From contig NZ_JAPHNL010000251.1 in NCBI RefSeq assembly GCF_026274175.1, positions 1-51,026 on the forward strand: DNA of 51,026 nucleotides, read 5' to 3'. The notes under the pieces are model-generated. The model was not told the DNA's origin and did not search any database. It saw only the letters and a program-made list of their open reading frames with translations. Positions 31,903 to 40,414 of the stretch are shown here, piece by piece; position 1 is the first letter of the stretch; the number at the start of each line of letters is the position of its first letter. The stretch comes from Streptomyces beihaiensis (lineage in GTDB: Bacteria > Actinomycetota > Actinomycetes > Streptomycetales > Streptomycetaceae). The position numbers and the translations under genes are program-made.

Positions 31903-33354
31903 ATGACTACCGCTGATGCCGCCACGACCGCCACGGCCGCGTCGCCGACGAGTGTCCGCATGACAGGCCGTCAGGTCGCGGCCCTGGTGGTGCTCCTGGC
32001 GTCGCAGTTCATGATGGCCGCCGACTTCTCCGTGCTGAACGTCGCGCTGCCCGAGGTCGGCACGTCCCTGGGGTTCTCGACGGGGAGCCTGCAGTGGATC
32101 ACCACGACCTTTGCGCTGTGCGCCGCCGGGTGCACCCTGGTCTTCGGCCGAGTCGGTGACTATGTGGGACGTCGGCGGATCTTCACCGCCGGGATGGTCG
32201 TTCTGACCGTCTCCTCGCTTGTCGGCGGCCTCGCCGACTCCCCCACGATGCTGCTGGTCGCCCGTACCCTGCAGGGCCTGGCCACCGCCGCCGTCACGCC
32301 CGCCGCGCTCGCCCTGCTGACCACCGCCTTCACCGAACCCGGCCCGCGCACCCGGGCGCTGGGCCTGAACAGCGTGATGATGAGCTCCGGCTTCAGCGTA
32401 GGTGCGATCCTCGGCGGTGTCCTCACGGACGTGTTCTCCTGGCGCTGGGCCTTCTTCATCAACATTCCCGTGGCAATCGCCGCGATCGTCGTGGTGCCGA
32501 TCGTCGTCGACGAGAGCCGGGCGGAGCAGCGCAGCCGCATCGACCTGCCCGGTGCGCTGCTGATCACCCTGGGTCTGTTCGCCGGAATCTACGGTGTCAC
32601 CGGCGTCGGCGAGGAGGGCCTCGACCTGGCTGCGGGCGGCTCGCTGATCGCAGCCGCGGTTCTGCTCGGCGTCTTCTGGGCCGTGGAAAGCCGTACCGCC
32701 GACGCCCTTGTCCCGGTGAAGATCCTCAAGAAGCCCGACATCGCCTTCGGCAACCTCGCCGCCCTGTTCATCTTCGGCGGCGAGACCGCGCTGATCTTCT
32801 TCACCGGCCTCTACGTCCAGAACGTGCTCGGCCTGTCGTCCATGGTCGCCGGCCTGGTGCTGCTCGGTATCGGCGTGGGCCAGATCGTCGCCGGCACCGT
32901 CGGTCCGCGCATCCTCCAGAAGGTCTCGCCGCGTACGATGCTCGGCGTCTCCCTGGTCCTCCAGGGCGCGTTCATGCTGCCGGCGCTGTGGGCCACCTCG
33001 GATTCCTACTGGTTGATCCCGCTGGTCGCCACCCAGTTCGTGAACGCCTTCTTCTCCATGCTGGCCGCCCTGTGCTTCATGGTCATCGCCACCTCGTCCG
33101 TCGACTCCGACGCACAGGGCATGGCCACCGGCATGGCCACCCAGAGCCAGCAGGTCGGCATCGCGATCGGCATCCCGCTGGTGAGCGCGGTCTTCGCCGC
33201 CGTCATCGGACAGGGCACCGTCACCGCCGCCGAGGAGCTCACCGGGATTCATACGGCGATCGCCGTGGCCGGTCTTTCCCAGGTCGCCGTCGGTCTTCTG
33301 CTGTGGCTGGTGCTGCGCGGAAAGGCCCGGCAGGCGGCATCCGTCACCGCGTAA
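31903..33354 (+). CDS. MFS drug exporter, EmrB/QacA (DHA2) type
   Basis: A 483-residue 14-helix transporter. Start ATG 31903 was chosen because the protein family begins just before the first helix (GRQVAALVVLLASQFMMAADFSVLNVALPEV). DHA2 markers include GRVGDYVGRRR after helix 2 and RTLQGLATAAVTPAALALL. It exports drugs or metabolites with protons. It is followed by an MmyB-like regulator on the same strand, which may control it. Confidence 0.9.
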   Translation: MTTADAATTATAASPTSVRMTGRQVAALVVLLASQFMMAADFSVLNVALPEVGTSLGFSTGSLQWITTTFALCAAGCTLVFGRVGDYVGRRRIFTAGMVVLTVSSLVGGLADSPTMLLVARTLQGLATAAVTPAALALLTTAFTEPGPRTRALGLNSVMMSSGFSVGAILGGVLTDVFSWRWAFFINIPVAIAAIVVVPIVVDESRAEQRSRIDLPGALLITLGLFAGIYGVTGVGEEGLDLAAGGSLIAAAVLLGVFWAVESRTADALVPVKILKKPDIAFGNLAALFIFGGETALIFFTGLYVQNVLGLSSMVAGLVLLGIGVGQIVAGTVGPRILQKVSPRTMLGVSLVLQGAFMLPALWATSDSYWLIPLVATQFVNAFFSMLAALCFMVIATSSVDSDAQGMATGMATQSQQVGIAIGIPLVSAVFAAVIGQGTVTAAEELTGIHTAIAVAGLSQVAVGLLLWLVLRGKARQAASVTA

Positions 33355-33495
33355 ATCCCCCGGCGCGGTGGACCGCGCGGCCGGGTGGGCGGAGCAGAGA
33401 CCGCCCGCCCGGCCGCCGTGGCGTCGGCCACCGCGAGTAGCGGCGATATTGCCGATGCGGTACGGCACTTCATAATGAGAAGGGTGGAACAGATC

Positions 33496-34344
33496 GTGAA
33501 CACGGACCTCGGCAGCTACCTGCGGCAGATGCGTGAGCGCGTCCGGCCGGAGCAGCGGGGACTGCGTACCAGCGGCTCGCGGCGGGTTCCCGGGCTGCGT
33601 CGGGAGGAGGTGGCCGCGCTCGCGGGAGTGAGCCAGACCTACTACACCCGGCTGGAGCAGTCGCAGACCGCGCACGCCTCCCCGCAGGTCCTGCTCTCCA
33701 TCGCCCGCGCTCTGGATCTGGGCCCCGACGAACAGGACTACCTGCTCAAGATCGGGACTGCGGTGCAGAATCCGCAGCAGCAGGCGCCCCAGGACGACCA
33801 GTTGAGCCCCAGCACCAAGATGCTGATGGCATCACTCGGCAATGTGGCGGCGGCCGTGCTGAACTACCGGTGCGACATCCTCGCCTGGAACTCGCTGTAC
33901 CACCGGCTGTTCGCGCCGCATCTCGACTTCGACGTCACCGAGGACGCCGAACTGCGCCCCAACATCATCAAGATGAACTTCCTCGACGAGGACGTCCGGA
34001 CCCTGTACGCGGACTGGGCCACGGAGTCCGAGTCGAACGTGACCTATCTGCGGTTCATCTCCGGAAACCACCGGCACGATCCGCGACTTGCCGCGCTCAT
34101 TGGTGAACTGACCATTCAGAGCGCGGAGTTCGCGGCACTCTGGTGCCGGCAGCGGGTGGCAAACTGCATCGAGGGCACCAAGCTCTTCAGTCATCCGGCC
34201 GTCGGCGAGCTGGAGTTGATGTACCAGTCCGCCGACCTCCAGGACGGCAACATCCTGAAGTTCTACCACGCGGAACCCGACTCGCCCCATGAGGCTGCGC
34301 TGCAGCTCCTGACGGTGGATCTGAACTCCGTTCACCGTCACTGA
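33496..34344 (+). CDS. XRE-family regulator with MmyB-like ligand domain
   Basis: About 282 residues from GTG 33496 (AAGGGTGG upstream); ATG 33475 in frame is an alternative. The N-terminal helix-turn-helix is RRVPGLRREEVAALAGVSQTYYTRLEQ. The remainder (LNYRCDILAWNSLYHRLFAPHLDF and so on) is the MmyB-type PAS-like ligand domain. These regulators are very common in Streptomyces and often control an adjacent transporter or reductase. A strong bidirectional terminator follows. Confidence 0.9.
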   Translation: MNTDLGSYLRQMRERVRPEQRGLRTSGSRRVPGLRREEVAALAGVSQTYYTRLEQSQTAHASPQVLLSIARALDLGPDEQDYLLKIGTAVQNPQQQAPQDDQLSPSTKMLMASLGNVAAAVLNYRCDILAWNSLYHRLFAPHLDFDVTEDAELRPNIIKMNFLDEDVRTLYADWATESESNVTYLRFISGNHRHDPRLAALIGELTIQSAEFAALWCRQRVANCIEGTKLFSHPAVGELELMYQSADLQDGNILKFYHAEPDSPHEAALQLLTVDLNSVHRH

Positions 34345-34360
34345 AAGCGGCAGGCAAGGA

Positions 34361-34406
34361 AAGGGGAAGGGCTCCCGATTCTCAAGAACCGGGAGCCCTT
34401 CCCCTT
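34361..34406. terminator. strong bidirectional terminator
   Basis: A perfect 17-bp stem (AAGGGGAAGGGCTCCCG and its complement) with a 12-base loop that can pair further (TTCT/AGAA). It sits between the convergent regulator and KAS III-like genes. Confidence 0.95.
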
Positions 34407-34418
34407 GCCGTACGCGGG

Positions 34419-35366
34419 TCACGTCCGGCGGATCGCTGTCACGCCCCAGGTGAAGCCCGACCCGGCGGTTGCCACGACCACCAGGTCGCCGGAGGTGATC
34501 CGGCCCTCCCGCTCCAGCTCCTCCAGGGCGAGGAACGGGTCCGCGCCGCCGAGGTGGCCGTCGCGGTCGTACTGGAAGACACTGCGAGAGGCGTCCACGC
34601 CCAGCGCAGCGAGGTACTTGCGGTGGGTGTCCTGGTTGCCGTGCGTGACCAGGAAGTACGACACGTCGTCCACCTCCTGCCCGAGGCCGGCGAGGACCTT
34701 GTGGGTCAGGGTGGTGAAGTTGCCGAGGAACGCCTCGCCGAGGCCGTCGAGTTTTTCGCCCCGCTCGACCTTGACCCTGCCTTCCTTGATCTCGCCGTAG
34801 TACGAGTCCACCCATTGCGGGTCGGTGTGGTGAGCAGCGCCCAGCACCTCGTACTTGGCGTCGGCCGACATCATTACGGCGGCGGCGCCGTCCGCGAAGT
34901 TGAACAGTTCGATGTAGCCGGTTCCGTACTCGACGAGTTGGCTCAGCCGGTCAGAGATGATCACCAGTGCGTGCTTGTGGGTGCCCGCCCGCACCTGGTC
35001 GTCGGCCAGCTTCACGGCGACCATGCCCGCATTGCAGAAGTTGGAGACCTCGAAGCAGTGCGCGTGTGCGATCCCCAACTCCTGGGCGATCTTGGCGGCG
35101 GGTGACCAGAAGGGCGTGCCCCATTCGCTGGAGCCCGCGTACAGGACGAGTCCGATCTCCTCGAGCGGCACCGGGTTGCGGGCCAGGAGCCTGGCCGCGG
35201 CGTCCCGGCCGAGACCCCAGGAGGTCTCGCCCTCGGCCAGCACCGAGAACTTCCCGGACGGAAGGATCTGGCCGAGCTTCTCGACGGCGTATCCCGACTC
35301 CCGGCTGACGTCGTCGACGCTCAGCGTTCCGCTCGGCATCGCCAGGGCGTAGTCGGCTATTCCCAC
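34419..35366 (-). CDS. KAS III-like thiolase-fold enzyme
   Basis: A 315-residue protein from GTG 35366 with GGAGG upstream. The thiolase fold of ketoacyl-ACP synthase III is recognisable: Cys111 in EVSNFCNAG, His in FLVTHGNQDTH, and the final glycine-rich turn TAGSGFTWGV. The position of the usual active-site Asn (GN-x-SAAS) reads GHLGGAD, so the triad is altered. Related proteins with changed triads act as acyltransferases or priming enzymes. It ends a four-gene minus-strand run with aldo/keto reductase, CMD-like protein and a monooxygenase remnant. Function uncertain. Confidence 0.75.
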   Translation of the reverse strand: MGIADYALAMPSGTLSVDDVSRESGYAVEKLGQILPSGKFSVLAEGETSWGLGRDAAARLLARNPVPLEEIGLVLYAGSSEWGTPFWSPAAKIAQELGIAHAHCFEVSNFCNAGMVAVKLADDQVRAGTHKHALVIISDRLSQLVEYGTGYIELFNFADGAAAVMMSADAKYEVLGAAHHTDPQWVDSYYGEIKEGRVKVERGEKLDGLGEAFLGNFTTLTHKVLAGLGQEVDDVSYFLVTHGNQDTHRKYLAALGVDASRSVFQYDRDGHLGGADPFLALEELEREGRITSGDLVVVATAGSGFTWGVTAIRRT

Positions 35367-35388
35367 GATTCCTCCACCTGTCTGCAGG

Positions 35389-36369
35389 TCAGACGTATTC
35401 CACGACGGCGTGCGGCACATAGGGCGCCTCAAGCCGGGCCAGTTCGGTGTCGTCGAGCGTCACGTCGAGGGCCGCCACCGCGTCCTCCAGGTGGTGCGGC
35501 CGGGTCGCGCCGACGACGGGCGCGGTGACCACCGGCTGATGCAACAGCCAGGCGAGGGCCACCTGGGCCATGGGGACGCCGCGTTCGGCGGCGATCTCGG
35601 CAACCACGTGGGCGACCGCGCGGTCCGCCCGCTCGGTGGGGCCGTAGAAGCGGTCCTGGATCGGGTCGCCCGCGGTGCGGGGCGACTCTGCGTCCCAGTC
35701 GCGCGTGAGCTTTCCGCGGGCCAGCGGGCTCCACGGAGTGACGCCGACGCCTTCCGCGAGGCAGTACGGCAGCATCTCGCGCTCTTCCTCGCGGCTGACG
35801 AGGTTGTAGTGGTTCTGCATGCTCACGAACCGCGTCCAGCCGTGGAGGTCGGCGACGTACTGCGCCTTCACGAACTGCCAGGTGTGCATGGAGGAGGCGC
35901 CGATGTAGCGGACCTTGCCCGCGCGCACCATGTCGTGCAGCGCCTCCATGGTCTCCTCGACCGGAGTCTCGTGGTCCCAGCGGTGGATGATGTAGAGGTC
36001 GATGTAGTCGGTGTCCAACCGCCGCAGGCTGGCGTCGAGTTCGCGCGTGATCGCCGAGCGGGACAGCCCGCCCGAGAGCGGGTTGTCCGCCAGCCTCTCG
36101 TAGACCTTGGTGGCGATGACGACGTCCTCGCGCCGGGTCAGCTTGCGCACTGCGCGGCCCAGGAACTCCTCGCTGGTGCCCAGCGAGTAGATGTTCGCGG
36201 TGTCGAAGAAGTTGATGCCCAGTTCGAGTGCCTGGGCGATGAACGGAAGGCTCTCCTCCTCGGGCAGCGACCAGGGATGGGTGCCGAGTCCGGGCTCGCC
36301 GTAACTCATGCATCCCAGCGCCAGCCGCGACACCTTCAGGCCGGACGAGCCCAGCCGGACGTACTGCAA
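35389..36369 (-). CDS. aldo/keto reductase
   Basis: A 326-residue (beta/alpha)8 NADPH-dependent reductase. The catalytic tetrad is visible as Asp56, Tyr61 (DTANIY), Lys88 (IATK) and His129 (YIIHRWD). C-terminal GATRPHHLEDAV binds the cofactor. It resembles the YhdN/Tas group that reduces small aldehydes and ketones. It lies 22 bases upstream of the KAS III-like gene and is probably cotranscribed. Confidence 0.92.
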   Translation of the reverse strand: MQYVRLGSSGLKVSRLALGCMSYGEPGLGTHPWSLPEEESLPFIAQALELGINFFDTANIYSLGTSEEFLGRAVRKLTRREDVVIATKVYERLADNPLSGGLSRSAITRELDASLRRLDTDYIDLYIIHRWDHETPVEETMEALHDMVRAGKVRYIGASSMHTWQFVKAQYVADLHGWTRFVSMQNHYNLVSREEEREMLPYCLAEGVGVTPWSPLARGKLTRDWDAESPRTAGDPIQDRFYGPTERADRAVAHVVAEIAAERGVPMAQVALAWLLHQPVVTAPVVGATRPHHLEDAVAALDVTLDDTELARLEAPYVPHAVVEYV

Positions 36370-36403
36370 AGTTCTTCCTCTCGGATCGGGCGGGCGGCCG
36401 GGA

Positions 36404-36964
36404 TCAGCTCTTGACCTCGTCCTGCACCTCGGTCAGCCGGCCCCAGGACGCGATGCCCTCGTCGAGCGGGATGTCCAGGCTGGCCAGGTACATGGCGGTC
36501 ATGGCGCTGTGCCCCGCGAGATGTGTGATCTCGGCGATCTCGTTCTGCGAGTAGTGCTCCCGCAGCGCGAAGAAGGCCTCCTCACTCGCCCTGTGGTCGA
36601 CCATGCAGTCGGTGACATAGCGGACCAGGGCGGCGCGGGCGGGCGGGAGCTGGTCGTAGAGGCCCTCCTCGATCGCCTTGATCTCGGTGTCCTCCAGGCC
36701 GGCCTTCTTCGCGAGCGGGTAGTGCAGCAGGCGCTCGAACTCGCTGTCGCGCAGCCTGGCCACGCGCAGCACGACCACCTCGCGGTCCAGCAGGCTCAGC
36801 AGGCCGACCGTGAAGGTGCCGCCGAGCGCGAGGTGGGCGGCGGCGGAGTTCTTGGTGAGCAGCAGCGCGCGGGTCAGGTTGGACTGGAACTTCTCGTACA
36901 CCGCGAGCTGATCGGGAGTCATGTCGACGACTTCGGTGAGGGTGACGCGGGGGGTGGTGCTCAT
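36404..36964 (-). CDS. carboxymuconolactone decarboxylase-family protein
   Basis: A 186-residue all-helical protein of the CMD/AhpD superfamily, starting at ATG 36964 with GGAG upstream. The family pattern is seen in REVVVLRVARLRDSEFERLLHYPLAKKAG and in the C-terminal EIAEITHLAGHSAMTAM. The CxxC pair of AhpD peroxidases is absent, so a redox role is unlikely. It sits between the monooxygenase remnant and the aldo/keto reductase in one operon. Confidence 0.85.
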   Translation of the reverse strand: MSTTPRVTLTEVVDMTPDQLAVYEKFQSNLTRALLLTKNSAAAHLALGGTFTVGLLSLLDREVVVLRVARLRDSEFERLLHYPLAKKAGLEDTEIKAIEEGLYDQLPPARAALVRYVTDCMVDHRASEEAFFALREHYSQNEIAEITHLAGHSAMTAMYLASLDIPLDEGIASWGRLTEVQDEVKS

Positions 36965-36999
36965 GGCGGGCTCCTTCGGGTTGTGTCGGGAACAGGGCG

Positions 37000-37578
37000 T
37001 CAGGCCTTCTGGCCGGCGAGTTGTGGGGCGGTGGCGTGCGGCAGTACATGCCGCGCGAGCGCCTGGCCGACCGCGCGGACGGCGGCGGTGGGAGCGCGGT
37101 CGTCCAGCGGGACGAGCGCGTCGAGGTGGCCGTCGGGGCGGACCAGCAGGGCATGTGCCTCGCGTGGCAGTTTGCCCAGCAGCGGGCCGGGCGGGCGCCC
37201 GCCCAGGTCGCAGACGGTCGCCGCGGTCAGCTGCTCGCGCAGGGTGTCGACGAGCCCCGTCCAGCGCTCGTACCGGTACTGGAGGCCGGGCCACAGCAGC
37301 ACCGTGTAGCGGTCCACGGCGAGCACAGGGGCTGCGGGCGACTCGCGCCAGCCGAGGGGCAGGCGTTCGCCCGGCACCAGGGAGCGCTTTCTCGGCCGGG
37401 CGCCGTAGTGGGTGTCGAGCTGGGCCAGCTTCGGTGCGAGCACTTTCTCGAGCGTCTGTGTGGTGGTGCCCAGCCGGTAGACGGCGTCCCGGGCGAGGGT
37501 CTGGCGCCGGTCGTCGTTGCCGGGCACATGTCGGCTCGCTTGTGCCCGGCACCGTTCGAGGGGACGGGAAGCTTGCCA
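37000..37578 (-). pseudogene. C-terminal remnant of a PheA/TfdB-type FAD monooxygenase
   Basis: The frame is open from a TGA at 37581-37579 and carries about 190 residues resembling the C-terminal thioredoxin-like domain of aromatic-ring flavin hydroxylases (LAPKLAQLDTHYG, then PGERLPLGW, then HALLVRPDGHLDALVP). The FAD-binding domain (GxGxxG, GD motifs) of about 350 residues is missing upstream in every frame. GTG 37527 could allow a short 175-residue product. Most likely a deletion remnant. It sets the upstream end of the AKR operon. Confidence 0.6.
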
Positions 37579-37848
37579 TCAGCCGTCCGCCGACGGTTCG
37601 AGGACTTCCCGCACTACGACACGCGCCTTGCCGGCGCCGTCCACGATGCGAACGGCTCCTACGTGGACGGCGTCGGTAAGCTGGGCCTCTTGGGGCGCGC
37701 AGGTGGCGCCGGAGTCGCTGTGAAGTGGCGGCGCGTAGTGACGCGTACCCTCCGTCGGCTCTGGGCAGGCCCCACCGGCCGCTGATCTGCTGCTCGCGTC
37801 AGGCGCCGAGGCCGGGACATGTTCATCCCGCGTCCCCAGGGGCGCTCT
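37579..37848. other. remnant DNA, no gene seen
   Basis: Bounded by the truncated monooxygenase and a small membrane protein gene. A plus-strand frame reads SAVRRRFEDFPHYDTRLAG around 37575-37630 but has no start or recognisable family. Probably decayed sequence. Confidence 0.4.
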
Positions 37849-38037
37849 CTATCTACGACATCTACGACGTGCGGGCAGGACCTGCGCGAACGCCCTCAGG
37901 ACCGCGGCGCGTTCGCGGGGTTCGGTTCCTCGTACCGCGATGGCGAGTGCGAGGAGGAACGTGACGGCGAGCACGACGACGATCGCGAGCAGGATCTGTG
38001 GGGCTCCGGTGGCGAGCCGCGCGACGATGGTGTTCAT
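37849..38037 (-). CDS. small single-pass membrane protein
   Basis: A 62-residue ORF from ATG 38037 with GGGAGAA upstream. One hydrophobic helix at about residues 13-34 is followed by a strongly basic tail (RGTEPRERAAVLRAFAQVLPARRRCRR). This predicts an N-out, C-in small membrane protein. No family is recognised. Small hydrophobic ORFs like this are often next to Streptomyces regulators. Confidence 0.6.
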   Translation of the reverse strand: MNTIVARLATGAPQILLAIVVVLAVTFLLALAIAVRGTEPRERAAVLRAFAQVLPARRRCRR

Positions 38038-38202
38038 GGGATTCTCCCGGTGGCAGGCCGGTGTTGACAGGACGACGTGCGGGGGCCGGGTAGCCAACGG
38101 AGAAGTGCTGCCGTCGCAGGTGCGGCGGTGCGGCGAAACTGAGAAGTTCGGACTGCGCCTTCGTCCGCGCAGAGGTGGGTCCGCGACTGTACCCGGCCGA
38201 CC

Positions 38203-38256
38203 TCAGCCGGTCTCGTCGCCGGAGTAGGCGCGCATGCGCTGAGCGATCGCAGCCAT
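38203..38256 (-). CDS. possible 17-residue peptide
   Basis: ATG 38256 lies eight bases after AGGGGG and reads MAAIAQRMRAYSGDETG before TGA. The ribosome-binding site is good, but the length makes chance likely. No processing enzyme is nearby. Confidence 0.25.
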   Translation of the reverse strand: MAAIAQRMRAYSGDETG

Positions 38257-38510
38257 GTCCACCACCCCCTACGGTCAGATCCCATGACGGGCCGGAGCGG
38301 CGCCGGACGGTGCCGCGTACTCCTAGCATGCCCTGACGACTGCCTTGGGCGCCAGTGACAACTTGGCGGTGCAGCACGGTCGTTGCGTGCTGCGCTGGAG
38401 GTCCGCCGGATCGGCGAGCGGTTCGATGAGCGGGTTGAAGCGTCACCGCCCCGTCCCCCGCCCCCCCCCGCTCCGCCCCCCAGGCCCCAGGCCCTCGGCC
38501 CTGGGCATGC
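38257..38510. other. intergenic, C-rich low complexity
   Basis: Contains a C-run with few G (38447-38480) and a GC-rich repeat CCCCAGG. No gene seen. It may hold the end of the XRE regulator transcript. Confidence 0.4.
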
Positions 38511-39659
38511 TCAGCGGCCGGCGCGTGGGGGCGCCTGTGCGGCCGCCGCGACCGCCGCGGATTCGATGAGGTGCCGCTGGCCCTGTGTGGCGGGGTGGGT
38601 CCGCGCCTGGTCCACGAAGCGGCTCAACTCCGCCCGGATGGTGGCGGAGTCCAGGTTCCGGATCGTGGGCAGGAGAGCCTCGATGGCGTGACACGCCTGA
38701 TCGAGGTGGTCGACGCCGGCCATGGCGATCGCCTGCCGGATCGTGAAGCGGGTGCGGGAGTTTCGGTCGTTCGGGCGTGCGGGGTGGCGCTCCAGCTCGA
38801 CGGCGAAGAGGTCGGCGGCCTGCTCGAAACGACGGAGGCTGATCAGGCACGACGCTTCGATGAGGCGCGGGTTCGCGTTCTCGATGCGTGGGCCCCAGCG
38901 GGCTCCGCGTCGGTCGTCGTGATGGGCGTGGTCCTGCGAACGCTCCAGGGCCGCGTGGCAGGCCCCCCGGTCGCCGATGGCCGCATAACCCTGGGCCTCG
39001 CGCCGTGCGGCGTGGGCGCGGATCAGTGGGGTGGCGGCGGGATGGCCTTCGGCCCGGTCGGCCAGGCTGATCGCGGCGGTGGTGTCGCCTCGGTGTTCGG
39101 CGATGGAGGCTCTGCGGACGAGAGCGTAAGCGGCTATTGCTTCGTCACCGCCCTTCGTGCCCCATCGCACGGCGAGATCGGTCCAGCGCAGCGCTTCGGC
39201 GAAGTTCCCGGTCTCCTGCGCCATCCAGCCCGTGTACTCGGCGAATTTCGCCGCCATCAGCCAGATGTCGTCGCGGCGGCCGCCTTCGGCATGGGACGTG
39301 GCGTCGGTCAGGACGCGCGTGACGGATCGCAGCGAGGCGTCGACGAAGCGGGGGCCGGTGGATCTGCCGATGTCCTTGAGCTCCTCCAGGATCCGTCCGT
39401 ACCCGGCGATGAGCGAGTCGACCTCGACCGGGCTGCCGGGGAGGGTGCCGCGGCGCGCCTTCTCGGCGAGTGCGATCAGCGCGCCGCCGGCGCCGGTCGC
39501 CGCGTCGCATGCCGCGGCCACAGCGGACGTCGGGTTGCGGCGCCCGCTCTCCAGGTTGCAGATCTGCCCCTCGGAGACGCTCGCGTGCCGCGCGAGTTCG
39601 CGCACGGTCCAGCCCCGTCGTGCCCGGAGCCTCGCGAGTTCCACGCCGAAGTCGCCCAT
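38511..39659 (-). CDS. XRE-family regulator with TPR-like C-terminal domain
   Basis: A 382-residue protein. Helix-turn-helix at residues 5-45 (ELARHASVSEGQICNLESGRRNP), followed by helical repeats rich in Ala/Arg (AEYTGWMAQETGNFAEALRWTDLAVRWG, then ALVRRASIAEHRGDTTAAISLADRA), typical of TPR-type ligand/peptide-sensing regulators in Streptomyces. It is divergent from the TIR operon with a 153-base gap that holds a perfect palindrome, so it probably controls that cassette and itself. Confidence 0.85.
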   Translation of the reverse strand: MGDFGVELARLRARRGWTVRELARHASVSEGQICNLESGRRNPTSAVAAACDAATGAGGALIALAEKARRGTLPGSPVEVDSLIAGYGRILEELKDIGRSTGPRFVDASLRSVTRVLTDATSHAEGGRRDDIWLMAAKFAEYTGWMAQETGNFAEALRWTDLAVRWGTKGGDEAIAAYALVRRASIAEHRGDTTAAISLADRAEGHPAATPLIRAHAARREAQGYAAIGDRGACHAALERSQDHAHHDDRRGARWGPRIENANPRLIEASCLISLRRFEQAADLFAVELERHPARPNDRNSRTRFTIRQAIAMAGVDHLDQACHAIEALLPTIRNLDSATIRAELSRFVDQARTHPATQGQRHLIESAAVAAAAQAPPRAGR

Positions 39660-39720
39660 ACGGGCCAGCGTAGGGAACGGCGCGAGTGAGAGGCAATGTA
39701 GCGAAGGCGTCCCGAGAGCT

Positions 39721-39738
39721 ATTCAGTTCTGTCTGAAT
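39721..39738. promoter_or_regulatory. palindromic operator candidate of the conflict cassette
   Basis: ATTCAG-TTCTGT-CTGAAT is a perfect inverted repeat in AT-rich DNA between the divergent XRE and TIR genes. TACGTT (39765-39770) could be the -10 for the TIR operon. Confidence 0.55.
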
Positions 39739-39812
39739 ATGCGTCAAATCCCGTGTGGGGAAGGTACGTTACGTGCGAACTTCCGGCTGAGTGGTCTGGG
39801 TGAGGGGCGATC

Positions 39813-40412
39813 ATGCCGCGTGTCTTTCTGAGCTTCCGCAAAGCGGACTCGCGGTGGATGCGAGACCGTGTCCACCAAGCCTTGACCGGCCGGTTCGGGG
39901 TCGGCGAGGTCTTCAAGTCGGGCAGATCGATCCCCGCGGGGGCCGACTTCGCCGAGATCCTTCGGCGGCAGGCCGCCGAGTGTGAGGTCATGCTCGTGCT
40001 CATCGGTCCGGCGTGGCTCGACGCTCGTGACGACGATGGGACGCGCCTCATCGACCGGGCACACGACTGGGTCCGCGTGGAGATCGGGACGGCCCTGAAG
40101 GCGGGAAACCGCGTTGTCCCCGTCCTGTTGGGCGACGCGACGATGCTTCCCGGGGAGTCGGAGCTGCCGTACGAGATCGCGGAGCTCGCGCGACTGCAGT
40201 TTCTCCGCGTTGCCGAGACTCATCTGGCCGACGAGCTCGACCGGCTGTGCGCCACTCTGGCGGACCTCGTGCCGGACATCGGGCGAGGGCCTGAGCAGCC
40301 CGCAGCGGCCGTCGGGCCTGCCGCCGGACCGACGGTGACGATGACGGCCCGGGTGTCCGGCGGGGGAAGCGCGTACCAGGCGGCAGGCGATCAGACGATC
40401 AGACTGGCTTAG
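39813..40412 (+). CDS. TIR-domain protein with C-terminal signalling motif
   Basis: A 199-residue protein. The TIR domain covers 1-145: VFLSFRKADS at the start, Glu90 in WVRVEIGTAL at the position of the catalytic Glu of NAD-cleaving TIRs, and VVPVLLGDATMLP. Bacterial TIRs deplete NAD or make signal nucleotides in antiphage systems. After a Pro/Ala linker, residues 179-196 read ARVSGGGSAYQAAGDQTI. Very similar motifs occur in two other proteins of the operon. It is the first gene of four and a likely effector. The ATG has GAGGGG upstream. Confidence 0.9.
   Translation: MPRVFLSFRKADSRWMRDRVHQALTGRFGVGEVFKSGRSIPAGADFAEILRRQAAECEVMLVLIGPAWLDARDDDGTRLIDRAHDWVRVEIGTALKAGNRVVPVLLGDATMLPGESELPYEIAELARLQFLRVAETHLADELDRLCATLADLVPDIGRGPEQPAAAVGPAAGPTVTMTARVSGGGSAYQAAGDQTIRLA
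40347..40400 (+). other. shared signalling motif, TIR copy
   Basis: Encodes TIR residues 179-196. Residue-by-residue alignment with the small helical protein (43045-43098) shows ARVSGGG-x-AY-x-A-x-x-D-x-TI in common. Confidence 0.75.
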
Positions 40413-40414
40413 GG

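Noticed and set aside
31855-33675. 606-residue minus-strand frame opposite the MFS exporter
   Set aside because: Very charged, repetitive shadow of the exporter gene.
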